Below are positions 34,703 through 46,803 of a stretch of 64,000 nucleotides of DNA, in pieces (the stretch's first letter is position 1; each line of letters starts with the position of its first letter). Where the stretch lies: positions 19,847,673-19,911,672 of the forward strand of contig OW240918.1 in assembly GCA_933207985.1 (NCBI GenBank). Reading direction: 5' to 3'. The notes beneath the pieces are model-generated. The model had not been told where the DNA came from and searched no databases. It worked only from the letters and a program-made list of their open reading frames with translations. Position numbers and translations under genes: made by a program. This stretch comes from Pelobates cultripes (lineage: Eukaryota; Chordata; Amphibia; Anura; Pelobatidae).

Positions 34703-35476
34703 TATTATTCTATATATAATAAAAACAAAGAAAACGTTACCTGCGCTCTGGCCTAAATCCCCATGTGCATTTAAACAAAAATGGAGGCTCTTTAGTTTTA
34801 TTCTAATGGCCATTTGAATATATAAGCTCACCTGCCACATCAAGGCAAGCCTCAATAGGTGAGTTCCTAAACTAGCCACAAGAGTCTCCAGTGAGACAGG
34901 AAGGGATATTTTATAAACCCTTTCACATTTAACCCTTTATAGGGCTTCTGCACATACAATAAACTTTGCTGATATCAGACAAAGCGAGACAGAAAGGGGT
35001 GTTTTATAAACCCTTTAACATTTAACCCTTTATAGGGCTTCTACACATACAATAAACTTTGCTGGTATCAGACAAAGTGTGAACATCATTAATGAGACAT
35101 GAAGAGGTGTTTTATAAACCCCTACATACTTTACCCTGAATAGGGCTATAACATACAAATCACCTTGCTGGTATCAGCTAAAAGGCAAATTTCTCTGATG
35201 AGACAGGAAGGGGTGCTGCCCCTACATACTTATAAAGTCTTAATAAGACAAACGTGGGAAGGCTGGCAGCAATGTAACATAGCTGAGTGATGCAAAATTC
35301 ATATACATATATTCATATTCATATACATTTTAAAAGTTTAAATGCACATGGGGATTTAGGCCAGAGCGCAGGTAACGTTTTCTTTGTTTTTACTATGTAT
35401 TTTAAGCTGTTGGATACTAAGCCACTGCTGCTGTAAGCGCGGTGCTTTATCTTTGTGTCTGTATTATTCTATATAT
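34703..35476. mobile_element. Insertion with 15-bp target duplication, inverted arms and tandem core
   Basis: TATTATTCTATATAT at 34703-34717 and 35462-35476 flanks a 744-bp insertion. Perfect 56-bp inverted arms (34721-34776 and 35336-35391, beginning AAAAACAAAGAAAACGTTAC) enclose a tandem repeat. The right arm is followed by a 70-bp single-copy tail. This layout matches the other Penelope-like tail insertions in the window, but I see no coding sequence or clear hammerhead core here. The family assignment is an inference. Confidence 0.6.
34892..35225. repeat. Tandem repeat of about 100 bp, 3.5 units
   Basis: Each unit runs GAGACAGGAAGGG...TTTTATAAACCCTTT...AACCCTTTATAGGGCTTCT and on to ACAATAAACTTTGCTG.TATCAGACAAAG. 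Divergence rises towards the third and fourth units. It lies inside the inverted-arm insertion. Confidence 0.8.
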
Positions 35477-35807
35477 GCCCATGAAAATAGAACTTGTTAA
35501 ATGAAACCATTTTCAAAGATTGCTAAATAAGCCAATTTAATACTTGGAGGTGGAAAGTTAATGATTTGAAAAATAATAATAATTGGGGATTTCAAAAAGT
35601 TCCACTTTACATATCTGAAATACTGAATTACTCAATACCTGTTCAGAATCTGGCTCCATCCCAAAGATCATGAAATGTTGTCATCTCTACAGGTTTCAAC
35701 ATTTCACAAAACATATAGTCCTGTCACTATCTTTTCATCAATCTCAGTATCAGAACTACTCTTATTATTTTCCTATTGTATATAACAAGTGTAAATCTGT
35801 ATTTTAG

Positions 35808-35925
35808 GGATCAGAACAACGATTTTCAGCACTGGGCATTAATATTCCAAAATCTTCAAGCACAGAATTATTACACGTTGGACCTGAAGTGAAAGACCAG
35901 AAGAGTGAACAAAGGAAGTCAATGC
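35808..35925 (+). CDS. ARHGAP15: ARHGAP15 internal exon, linker after PH domain
   Basis: This 118-base exon follows the acceptor CTGTATTTTAG and stops before the donor GTACGT. In the phase set by the exon at 28087 it is open for 39 codons plus one base. It contains the phrase KSSSTELLHVGPEVKDQKSE and then QRKSM. In human ARHGAP15 the linker between PH and RhoGAP domains has a matching SSSTELL...KEQK.E.RKS order, so position and spacing agree. The linker is a few residues shorter here. The next exon should begin in phase 1 and enter the basic stretch before the RhoGAP domain. I did not find it in the remaining 28 kb. No frameshift or stop is present in either exon. Confidence 0.85.
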
Positions 35926-36614
35926 GTACGTATTCGGTATATCAATACATTTTAGGCACAATATCTCAACTAAATGATAGTATGAATTTGAGATCATATA
36001 AATAAATAGCTAAACATCTGAAGGCAAATGGAAAGTAAATGAATGCCATAGGGGCTGGGCTACTATCCTCATTCATCTCCTCAAATATGTCCTGTCCAGA
36101 AGACATGAAGAGAAACTTGAGAGAATGTGTGAAAGTGACACAATTAGCAACAGTATTTAATTACTTATCATGATGATTGTTCCTCTTTTAGAACATTGCC
36201 CCATGCTACCTTTTTATTATGACTGTTATGATAGTTAGAATGTTAATAATTTAAAAATAAAATATATACCCATCTTTATGGAAGCTCATGAACTAATGTG
36301 TACATGCAGATTACTAAATATACTACAAGAAGGAACAGACATATATTATGAGATGCATTAGCCTCATGTGTGCATCATTGGCTATCCATCATTCTTGCTT
36401 CTGTTAAAAATAACACTGGAGAAAGGGGAATTGGGTGCACACCCAGAACATGCATTTCTAAGTAGTGGTGCTGTCTAAAAGACCAAAATATATACAAAAT
36501 ACAGATTAGAAAACAGAGCAAACACACAAACACAAAAAACCCCACAGTTTTTAATTTTATAAGGCTACTTAATGTCGCCTATCTTAGCAAACAAATATGG
36601 GAATTCGGATAAAT

Positions 36615-36779
36615 GTTTTCATGCAAGGGAGATGTGGCTAGGGCTGCATGGACAGAAATAAAATTGATTTAATTCAAAAATGGCAGAGAATTAAGCAAAG
36701 AAACTGCAGGGGCATCATCTATACACAAACACTGCTTCATTAAACTAAAGTTGTTTTGGTGACTATAGTGTCCCTTTAA
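36615..36779. mobile_element. TTAA-type MITE, 3' fragment
   Basis: GAGATGTGGCTAGGGCTGCA and GTGACTATAGTGTCCCTTTAA parallel the last third of the complete copy at 45387-45933. The 5' part is missing. Confidence 0.6.
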
Positions 36780-37261
36780 ATACAATTTTTAATGAAAAAT
36801 AATTAAGGAAGCAAATATGGAAAATGTCATGGGTTTTACTGGACCATAACTACGATGATGTCTACATGTGGATGAGTCTGTCCATTATGCAGTGTAAAGG
36901 GTCTACTTGGCCACAGATGAGTGACAGAATGTTACACCCACCAAAGCAATCAAGGCCTCAAAGACTGCCGATTACAGAATATGGTTGCAAACGTAGATAG
37001 GTGAAAAATGTTATAACCTAATTTGATGAAGTCAAAAAAGGAATAGGAATAACAAGGAAAAATAAACAAATACACCCACTTGTGGATATACAGAACATTT
37101 ACTATGACTAGGACAAATGTATGCTGAAATGCAGGAATAATTATTTCTGAAAAATGTCCTGCTGAGAACTGCTGAGAATCTTGAAATATGAGAGTCTGGA
37201 AAGTATTGAACCAACTGACTATGTACTTCTTGAGAGGGCATTCCAAAAACCATGCACGTTT

Positions 37262-37800
37262 CAGCTCTCTGTAGTGGTTATGGTGGTTGGAGTGCCCTGA
37301 AGCCTCCTCATGTAAGCAGTTAAGTAGGTGAGAGTCAATACTTCTATGAGAGCCAGTATTGGCTCAACAGAGCAGAAGAGGAGATACAGGGAGCAGCACT
37401 CGGCAGACCCGGCCAGAAAATCAAACCATTAGGTAATATAGAAATATAGAAACATAGAATGTGACTGCAGATAAGAACCATTTGGCCCATCTAGTCTTCC
37501 CAATGTTCTAAATAATCTCATTCGTCCCTGGCCTTATCTTATAGCTAGGATAGCCTTATGCCTATCCCACGCATGCTTAAACTCCATTACTGTGTTAACC
37601 TCTACCACTTCAGGTGGAAGGCTATTCCATTCAACCACTACCCTCTCAGTAAATTAATACTTCCTGATATTATGTTTAAACCTTTGACTACTTACACCAG
37701 GGGGTCACAAGGTCGCTCCTGCCACCATAGTCACTACAGCTGGCTATAGCAGTTATAAGGCTTGGAGAGCTCCTGTTTCTCCAACCTCATCTACAATGGC
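37262..37800. repeat. MITE-like sequence interrupted by a CR1 tail
   Basis: CTGTAGTGGTTATGGTGGTTGGAGTG on the left and ACCATAGTCACTACAGCTGG on the right look like inverted ends of one MITE. They are split by the minus-strand CR1 tail at 37441-37688. Boundaries are approximate. Confidence 0.35.
37441..37688 (-). mobile_element. CR1-type LINE 3' tail, minus strand
   Basis: AGAAACATAGAATGTGACTG and CCATTTGGCCCATCTAGTCT are the complement of the 3' end at 10720-10784. Homology continues through CTGGCCTTATCTTATAGC to about 37688. Only the extreme 3' end was integrated. Confidence 0.8.
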
Positions 37801-40003
37801 AGGGTAATTAGTCTACACAATACATTTAACAATAAACGTACATATTATTATTAACACAAGCATTTTCTTTAAAGCACATAAATGTTCACACAAAAAAAGA
37901 TACTTTTCTTGACAAATTTCATAAAAATCTAAGTTTAAGTTTAAAGTTAAATTATTTGTGCTCATTTGGGGTTTACAAGCAATGTAGTATACCAATTGTA
38001 TTACAAATGTAGCTTAAAAATATTACATTGTACTATGTGTAAAAAATAGAGATGTTATTATTATTATTATTTTTTATTTTTTTTCTGTTTGTTTCTTTTA
38101 CTGTCAAACCAATTTTCCTAGCCAGGACCACAACGTGACTGAGCCAAAAATGACTTTTGAAAATTTGGCATTTAAATGCGAATGAAATATTGTTAGCTGT
38201 TAACAGGTGGTCCTTTCATTGTCCAGTTTGCCTACACAAAAATAAAAAAAATAAGATACTTCTAAATACGAATTTACAGCATCACAGATTTTATACAACC
38301 TACACACGTAGCAATCGCTGAACACATGCCTGTTTTATTTTTTTATATGAAATAATAGGCTAATTAATAGTTTTGTTTGTTTTAACCCTTACTAGATAAA
38401 GGGCAATCAAGCTTTCCTCTTTGTCCTTTTTGTTTGTTATTTTACATTTTAAAACTTTTATTTTCTTTATTTATTGAGTACATGTATTGTTGCTATTAAT
38501 AATATCTTCTTGTTAACATTTAGCTTTATAGTTACAGAATGTCTTTATTCGATGTATTGGCAGACTTTGCAAAACAAAATTATACTATTGTTTATAGATT
38601 TTTCTCTCATTTAATGAAATATCAAATTTTGTATTAATTGTGAATTTTTTTAAAAAAAAAAGTGTTTCATTTATGATGCTAATCTGTGTATTTCTATCTT
38701 TGGGTCCTTAACAGTTTTGAAAAATAATCTGTTGAATAGGTCATACACATACTAATTCATAAGGATGGTTAAAAAATGCAAAACCCATTGCAGATTACAT
38801 AGAGAAATCATAAAAAAATGCAATATTACCAAAAAAATGCAAACTCTCTTTTGAAACAATAACTAGGAATATTGCCACGTTATTTTTTATTATGGAACAT
38901 GGAAAAACTTTGAAATATTTATTATTTTTATTATTTAAACAAGCTCCATGTGTTAACAAAAGAAAATATTGACTAAATCACACAAGTGGTGTCAAGAGCC
39001 ACTCAGAGAGATATTAAAAGAAAATTATCAAACACCACAGAGACTCTATTTCTAGGCTACATTGATCTGTTCCTGGGTGGGCTAATTTAACTGAGTACAT
39101 ACACGTAAAATATGTCAGATTTATTCATTGAAAATAATAGGGCCATATTTGTATTTTTGTTGTTTTAACTGATATGGTATTGTGCAGATAGTGGCAATAA
39201 AAAAAACCAAAAAAAAAAAAACATTTTTTAAATTTGATTATAATTTTTTTAACCACACAGTATTGGTGGATAATAATCACAACAAATAGTCTGAAAGGTG
39301 TTCGAGATCTCTGTGCTAACCTACCCTTATCACTCAGCAAATCGTCACTATCCACGTTAGATGAAATTGACACTGATAGTGTGAAGTGCTAATTCCACAG
39401 TAACAATGCAGACAAGTTGGGGCTGTCCCAATGCATCAGGAAACCAAACCAGCTGATTTCAGATTATTCTTAAAAAGATCGATATCAGACAAAGATACAA
39501 TGCCAGTGAACTCTTGATAGCATAGCTATTATAGGAAGCCGTAGTTGTTATGTTTTTTCATATTGCTCCCTTTTAAATATCCTATTATAAATTACTTTTA
39601 TGTACTAATATATCACACCTCACCTTGTTCCAAGTGATTTCTATTTAAAGAAATCTCCAGACCCCTAGAGCACTTTAGTTTGATGAAAAGCTCTATGTGT
39701 GACGAGTAGTGTCCTCTTTTTTCATTTTGTCAAAAGTGCAGATATCAATAGAATTGACACTTTTATAAATTACGCTGGTTACACCTCCTTGGCTTTCAAG
39801 CAGACAACTGGTCCTGTTACTTCCTGGTTTGATTAGTTCATTTGAGCTAAACACCAGCGGCAGCAAAGTGCTTAGAACACCTGCCTTGCAAAGACTTCTC
39901 ATTGAGCTGTGTTGGCAAGACTGTGATTAGACAGTCACAGAAAGCCAGGATGAGATCAGCAGGCAGCAGGCAGGATAACTATATTTTTTGCAAACTGTTA
40001 TAT
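37801..40003. other. AT-rich intron-like sequence
   Basis: Poly-T, poly-A and ATT runs are frequent. No exon or clear transposon was recognised. Confidence 0.4.
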
Positions 40004-40296
40004 AATAGAAAATACCCAAAACGGAGTGCGCTATCAACTGCAATAAGTACAGTATTTCCAAGTATACAATCTGGAATAGATCCCTCTCAAGTGGAGCTAT
40101 TCAAACCCAGAGCCAGGTGTGATAGGGCTCTGGTACATGTGAGTTCCTTCCCAGACACACTCCTGTATCTCTATTTTGGTATAATCAGATAGTGTTATCA
40201 CTATATATTTTTATTACCTATTCCAGATTGTATACTTGGAAATACTGTATTTCTTGCAGTTAATAGCGCGCTCCATTTTTGGTATTATTTTCTATT
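40004..40296. repeat. Inverted repeat with 75-78-bp arms
   Basis: The arm 40004-40078 (AATAGAAAATACCCAAAACGG... to ...TACAATCTGGAATA) is complementary, with few changes, to 40219-40296 (TATTCCAGATTGTATACTTG... to ...TATTTTCTATT). The 140-base spacer is unique. It may be a MITE or another back-to-back retroelement tail. No target duplication was found. Confidence 0.75.
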
Positions 40297-41769
40297 GTGT
40301 GTCACATAGTGTCACTTTGGGATAGTGCAGCTGTACTGCATATATTTTATTATTCTCAAGCGCTTCTATATTTTTTGTTTTTAGATATACCCCAATTAAA
40401 AAAATGCATAATGAAATGTATGCTTGTTGTCATTTGGGATATAGCTACTAAACAGTGATGTTTATTTATTTTGTATTTGGGCAGTGGATTGTCCCTTTAT
40501 AAAAGGAAAAGTGTTACCATCATATATTTTTTGACCTTGACCCCACACATGGGTGTGTCTTGCTTTATGAGCTACTATCCTTTTGAATTAGATCTCATCC
40601 TAGTTTTTAGTGTACCATAGAAGTAGATAATTTTTATGATTCTTGATGTGTTCGTATGGTGGTTTACTACACCGTGAACATAACAAATAAAGCAATATTC
40701 AAAATAAGATGTTTATCTCTCTTTTCATTAATTCCAACAGCCCACAGGATGAGAGAACAAGAATAGTTTGCTATACCCCATTTTGAACAAATTCACCTTC
40801 GTGTCTGAATCATGACAGTACAAATGTTTATAGAAAATAAGGTCAACGATGTGGGGATTTTTCTGCATTACATATTTTTGTGCATAGCTAATGGCACACA
40901 GAACCCATCTAAGTGTCGGCTACTATAGATAATGTTGTGCCTTTAAGGGTTTGAAAATGTAGAAAAAATATTATTTTCTAATTCATGTTTATTCATATTC
41001 AGAATTACAAATCTGTATTGTTGATAATGTCTGGGGCTCTTTCAAAGAAAAAAAGTATTATTAAACAATATTGAATAAAGATTAATATTTTGACTTAACT
41101 TTATATGATTTATTCAATTAAAAATACCAATATACATAATATTTTTTCAGTAAAATCAGATATTGTCAACCATTGAAATGTATTATGGGTTTTGGCTCAT
41201 TTTTCAAAATATTGCAAGAGCCAAGGAGTATTGGCTGTGACAACTAAATATGTTGCACCATACAGATTGGCAAAATGTATTTGTTACTTATTTTGTGTCA
41301 TTTCTTTTTCTATTAATTAAAAAAAAAAACTGATTACACTATGAATACAGAGATAACATAGGAATCCTCTGCTGACTTCAACTCTCTTTCTCTATCTGTG
41401 TATATATATATTTTATTAAAAGTTAACCCTGTCTGTTTTATATAAAATAATGGACCCCTCCCATCACAAGTGCCTCTTTATAGATCTATATTATCAGACC
41501 CCATTTCTACCTTCTGCCCTGCAATATGCCAGAGTGGGATTGTGGCAGCGAGCTCTAATTTTCTCTACCCGGTCTCTGAAGCTGAAATTATGTTGCCGGA
41601 TGCAGGGTGAGCCATTAAAAGGCGGGATATAACACATCTTTCCTCTCCACGCACACAGTATACCAGAGGGGACATTAGTGTTCAGTGATCTCCCTTCACT
41701 CCCTCAATATGCCTGCAAAATCAGGGAGGCCACAGTCACATACTTCCAGCATGAGTTTGTTTTAGGGAC
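40297..41769. other. Intron-like sequence
   Basis: Nothing supported. The region is AT-rich with short poly-A/T runs, and the open frame at 41450-41632 is short and unrecognised. Confidence 0.4.
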
Positions 41770-42020
41770 AATATAAAGCAAAATCCAGGGATTCAACCAG
41801 TAGGATGCAAAGTACAATTTATTTCATCAGTGATCACAACAAAATAAATTTTTGGCCCAATGGCCTTAATCAAACAAAATACGATGTTTGGGCCCAATGG
41901 CCTTAATCATATGCATGAGTAAGGGCATTGGGTCAAAACATCAAATTTTGTTGTGTTCATTTTCTAAATAAAATGCACCTTGCATTCTACCTGTTGAACC
42001 TGTGGGTTTTGCTTTATATT
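41770..42020. mobile_element. Decayed Penelope-like tails in inverted orientation
   Basis: The left arm 41770-41870 (AATATAAAGCAAAATCCAGG...) is complementary with about one change in five to 41921-42020 (...GTGGGTTTTGCTTTATATT). Each arm carries AAGG(G/C)C ATTGGG ... AAAACATC, a decayed TGATGAAGGCC...GGCCGAAACGTC phrase, and then AATAAAATGCACC-like sequence. A third partial copy of the phrase lies in the spacer (41884-41909). Confidence 0.5.
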
Positions 42021-42423
42021 CTACCTATTGAGATGTTGTGAGCCTCTACAAAGGAGTACCAGGAGGTGCATTGATTCACACAACTTTTTCCCAAGAGTGC
42101 CACACCATTTCAACTTCTTGTTTAAAGGGCTTTCTGTTATAGGTGGCAACTTCCTCTGTCACTGCTCTATTCATGATCTACCCTTAGGTCTCTGAGATTG
42201 ACTGGTAGCTCATGACAGATAATTAGCCACCACAGCCATCAAAGAGAATTTTGCTCCCTGGTGCTGGAGGGCCCTAAGGCAGATACTTGTGCTGCTTTAT
42301 AGTAACACCTCCCTTCGTCAGAAGATGCTTAATGCATCTATTTTTGGCCAGATTTTACAAATATTTAATTGGCAATTTCAAGGAGGATAAGGTGCCTGTT
42401 TGGTTCCATGAATACAACAATTA
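42021..42423. other. Unassigned intron-like sequence
   Basis: No exon or clear transposon was recognised. Confidence 0.35.
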
Positions 42424-42791
42424 TGCCTTGTTTCCACTGAGCGGTATGGTTTGGGTTGGTACGGTTCGGAAGGGTTAGAATGGTCCAGCCTATTGAGGTG
42501 AGTGTTTCCACTGCAAGTCGAACCACCAGGGGGCATGCAGGGTTTAGACCAAATGCCTAGCGTGTCATTTGTTGTGAGCATTGATGTTTTCCAATCAATG
42601 GATTGTATAGTGTGACGCCAGTATCTCAGCCCTTACCGTACCATACCATTTCCTATGAATCTATAACTGAAGGGGACCCAGGAATGGTGCGGTTTGGTTC
42701 AGTTGTATGGGCCACTTTCATAATGGAAACATTCAAAATAGCGTACCAGACCATACCGACCCGAACCATACCGCTCAGTGGAAACAGGGCA
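42424..42791. mobile_element. Non-autonomous DNA transposon with about 28-bp TIRs
   Basis: TGCCTTGTTTCCACTGAGCG at the left is matched by CGCTCAGTGGAAACAGGGCA at the right. The internal sequence contains repeated ACCGTACCATACC/GGTATGGTTTGGGTTGGTACGG phrases. No transposase is visible and no clean target duplication was seen, so the superfamily is left open. Confidence 0.65.
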
Positions 42792-44689
42792 ATAGTTCAG
42801 TATACTCCAATAGTCTTCACAGTCACCAGACCTTAATTCACTAGAGCGCCATTGGGATGCAGTGGGACAGGCAATTTGCTGCATAAATATGTTCCCAACG
42901 AATTGGTAGGAACCAAGAAGTATATTTAAATAACAGATGCTGAAATTGAATTGTTTTCCAGCGTGGTAATGTTGGACGAATGTTACCAGCTTGGTCATTA
43001 TACTCTCTGTTTAGCAAAGAGACCCCATAATTCAATATATATATATATGAAACATTTATATTAGTGCAATTGGCAGTTTCTATCAATGTGCAAGCTTTGA
43101 CAGGTAGTTTTAAGCTTCTGAGGCTGAGTGATAGAGTGAGTGACCTTTAAAACCAACCAAACAAGAAGAGGGACTCTCGTGGATACCTCTTCCACCCACA
43201 TTGCATTGTTTCTATTTAAGCACCGAAGAGAGTGGATCTTGCATTTGGAAGCGTGTATTGTATTTGTCATGCCTAGTTCTATATAGTGTGTAAATTTCTA
43301 ATTAGACTTAAAGATTTGCAATTTATCAGAATTTGGGTGAACGTTCAAACTCCTAAACTGAAATGTAGACAAATTACAAACTAAATGATACACGCAATGG
43401 CCGAGCATGTTCGTTTTAATGTGTGGTTCTGAATTCAGTCCAAAAACTAAGTGATTGATGGGGAAAAGGATGACAGATGGCTAGGGGACCATCAATAAAT
43501 GTTGATTTTATTCACAAATCAAGTGAAAAGTGACCAATAGAGAGAAAAAAGGAGGAGCAGTAAAAATATGTATTTATATATTTAATAAATATATAATATA
43601 TAAATATAGATATTTTTTTACAGCTCCTAATTTTTTTTCCTCTATTTCCTGATTTGTGAACGAAACAGTGGGAAGATGCTCCTATCAGTATATTACAAAA
43701 TATATACACAATATATATATATAATATGTATATATTTTTCAGTACATTGCGTACCCCATTTATGGTCCCTTTTGTTTTATGTGAATCATTTTCCAAATCA
43801 GTTTTTCATCACTGAAATTCTCCTGAGCTGACCGAAATATGTCTGTCCCAAAAAAAAAATGGGTCAGCCAAAATGAACTTTCTCACCATGCACTAGTTTA
43901 ATCCTTGTCACCTAAACTAAGATTGTGTAACTGGGATGGTCAATGAATGTGTTTCCATGGTGAATATGTGTGATTGATTTCTATTAAGATCAGTATATAA
44001 ACAAATAAATCATACCTGTATATAAATAGTGCATGGTCATGAAGCATGTATACAATACATATTACTGATATAACAGCATGCTCAAAGTAAAACACATGTT
44101 CTAATAACATAACAGTTATTTAAGTGATAATCTGGACAAGAAAATGTCTTGAATCTGGCGAGAAGGAGCCCGAGTTAGGATGATTTGGTATATGAAAATA
44201 CTGTTCTTTGAACTAGGTTTTAAAATATCTTACTCTTTATACAAGATGACAAATCTATCAATTGCACCCCTGGCAGGTCCTAATGTTTTCTAAGCTAATA
44301 ATATCACATAATGTAGGTTCAGCATATTTTTGAATAAGGACTGACAGGAAGCTAGACACTTAGTCTTTCGAGGCTCTGGTCAGTGGGAAAGTACTTGACA
44401 TTAGTTTTCTGTGGGGTGGTGACTTTGAACTATAAATAATAATCTGCAGTATTATTTAAAAACTTGTATTAGCTCTAAATGTTCCAACATTGATATTAAA
44501 TATCATAAAGTGACTCAAAGTGCCAATTTCATAGGAATGCAATGATGGTAACGCAATAAATAGGTAGACAGGCTTAGGAAGAATACTAGGTATGCATTTT
44601 TATTACATTGGTAGAGAATAGAAAATATTTAATGCAGAAGTCAAATTGATAGAGGTATCTAATTTCTTTTATTTCCATGGGCTTTTATT
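42792..44689. other. AT-rich intron-like sequence
   Basis: Nothing supported beyond short AT runs near 43038, 43570-43620 and 43700-43740. Confidence 0.4.
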
Positions 44690-45080
44690 TTGCTAGCAGA
44701 TGTTAAATTTAGTGCAGTCATATCACAGCTGTGTGGCATCAAAGCTCAGTCTGGGTTTGAGTATGCAAATCGACAAATGAATATACTCATAGCTTCCGCT
44801 ATTCTCCAATCCAGCACACTAATATATATTGTATGTGCCGTATGTAAAGAAGCTCATATTATTAAGATAATGCAGCCAAGTAAGTAATGTAGGCGTATTC
44901 TCTACGTCTCGTGCACAAAGGAGGCTAAAATTTTACTTCCCAATTTCGTTTACTAAACAAAGCTTCGATGCTCATGCAGAACGCTTGCACATAGAACTTC
45001 CATTCTGTTCTTTCAAACACACTTCAAAACACAGCTGTGTGAGCCCACAGACCATTCTGAGCATTGGCATGCAAATCAGC
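44690..45080. promoter_or_regulatory. Candidate conserved non-coding element
   Basis: This block is free of recognisable repeats and has balanced, complex composition in an otherwise repeat-rich intron. It contains an octamer-type site ATGCAAAT (44763-44770) and an E-box CAGCTG. Conservation cannot be tested here, so this is a guess from composition and motif content only. Confidence 0.2.
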
Positions 45081-45309
45081 ATAATGCATGAAATATTCCA
45101 CTATCTTTCTTAAAAACCTCTTAGGCACGATTGTTACAGATTTTGTTTATAATCCCATCATATCAAACCATTTTTACAGCAGAGTCAGGAACACAGCAAT
45201 AATCTTAGTCGTAATTTCATTCAAAGTCATTATTCTAAAAATCAGGTTGTTACTGATTTTGTCTTTGGCTGAGTGTAGCGTAAGCAATACGTATGAATAT
45301 ACTATTATA

Positions 45310-45380
45310 TTATTATATAATATTGTAAAGTGCTACGGAATCTGTTGGCGCTATATAAATGGCAATAATAATAATAATAT
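45310..45380 (+). mobile_element. L2-type LINE 3' tail
   Basis: AATATTGTAAAGTGCTACGG, then AATCTGTTGGCGCTATATAAATGG and (CAATAATAATAAT), the standard L2 terminus. It lies directly next to the MITE at 45387. Confidence 0.8.
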
Positions 45381-45386
45381 AATTGT

Positions 45387-45933
45387 TTAAAGGGACACTA
45401 TAGTTACCTGAACAACTTTGAAGTTGAAGCGTTTTGGTGTATAGAACATGCCCCTGCAGTCTCACTGCTCAATCCTCTGCCATTTAGGAGTTAAATCCCT
45501 TTGTTTATGAACCCTAGTCATACCTCCCTGCATGTGACTTGCACAGCCTTCCATAAACACTTCCTGTAAAGAGAGCCCTATTTAGGCTTTCTTTATTGCA
45601 AGTTCTTTTTAATTAAGATTTTATTATCCCCTGCTATGTTAATAGCTTGCTAGACCCTGCAAGAGCCTCCTGTATGTGATTAAAGTTCAATTTAGAGATT
45701 GAGATACAATTATTTAAGGTAAATTGCATCTGTTTGAAAGTGAAACCAGTTTTTTTTTCATGCAGGCTCTGTCAATCATAGGGGAGGTGTGGCTAGGGCT
45801 GCATAAACAGAAACAACGTGATTTAACTCCTAAATGACAGTGAATTGAGCAGTGAAATTGCAGGGGAATGATCTAAACACTAAAACTGCTTTATTTAGCT
45901 AAAGTACTTTAGGTGACTATAGTGTTCCTTTAA
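45387..45933. mobile_element. TTAA-type MITE, complete copy of a second subfamily
   Basis: It starts TTAAAGGGACACTATAGTTA and ends GTGACTATAGTGTTCCTTTAA, with TTAA at 45387-45390 and 45930-45933. The TIRs extend about 22 bp. The interior differs from the 31579 subfamily. The 3' third is shared with 36615-36779. Confidence 0.8.
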
Positions 45934-46429
45934 TACTTTCAGTTTGAATGAATGTTGCACAATCGCTTTGCATTTAATGAGTATATTTGATATAGCTGTA
46001 CTTATTCAGGATTATCACTGGTCAGCTTGCGATCATCATTCTAAACAAGTCATTCACTGAGATTGATAGACGTTTTAGATCACAACATATGAATAGCTGT
46101 GGGTTGGGTGCACATGGTTAAAGTTAAAAGTCGAAAGTATTGGTGGAACATTCCTTAGTAACTCTCCTATTGCATGACCATGACCATTAGCAAGCTATTT
46201 CCCTTCTTTACTTTCAGCTGTTTTTTTTGTTTTGTTTTTTTAAGAACATCAATATATAATATATAAACATTTAGACATCTTTTATATCATCAGTGATGCA
46301 ATTCTAGTCATTTTATATCAGTCTAGAAGTCTACATATGATCTAGGTAAAGTTGCTCCTTCTTGGGCAATCTTCTCCCTAGCAGTCAACTTCCTCCCTCT
46401 TGGACCAGGTAGAAAGCCCATTTGAGCAG

Positions 46430-46575
46430 GGTCCTCAATACCTTGTTCTTTTTTGTTAGTATTTGTTATAGTCTGCTTCTTATGTGCTATTATATCCTCG
46501 CATTACTATAGTAAAGCTCTGTGGAATAAGCTGGTATATTATGCATGCCACTAATAATAAGTAATAATACTTTTC
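46430..46575 (+). mobile_element. Degenerate L2-type 3' tail
   Basis: CAGGGTCCTCAATACC, TAGTAAAGCTCTGTGGAATA and a closing (AATAATA) run keep the L2 order with many changes. Confidence 0.45.
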
Positions 46576-46803
46576 TGTGTAAGGCATAATCTCATAATCT
46601 CCTTCTGCATGGTTATTGCCATTAACTGATACAATCTGCCCTGTCTTTGTCTATATTCTCAATTTACAGTAGACACTCTTGATGCTTACGAAGGTACATC
46701 TTAGTATGATCTATTATACCAACTTTATGAATTTTTCCTTTTTCTGGTTATTCTCTTTATTTATTTTCTGTATGTACTTTCACTAGAAAAGCGATATATA
46801 ACA

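Larger units (their letters stand above)
28186..35807 (+). other. ARHGAP15: ARHGAP15 intron between the two visible exons
   Basis: This 7.6-kb intron has a GTATGT donor and a TTTTAG acceptor and is phase 0. It holds the LINE-like insertion at 29624-31125, the MITE at 31579-32105, the Tc1 remnant at 32812-33602 and the palindromic insertion at 34718-35461. The intervals 28186-29500, 32106-32810 and 35477-35807 show nothing recognisable. Confidence 0.75.

Noticed and set aside
28087..35925. Assignment to ARHGAP9, ARHGAP12 or ARHGAP27 in place of ARHGAP15
   Set aside because: The 33-codon PH exon and the SSSTELL linker phrase fit ARHGAP15 best as I know the family. A protein search would settle it.
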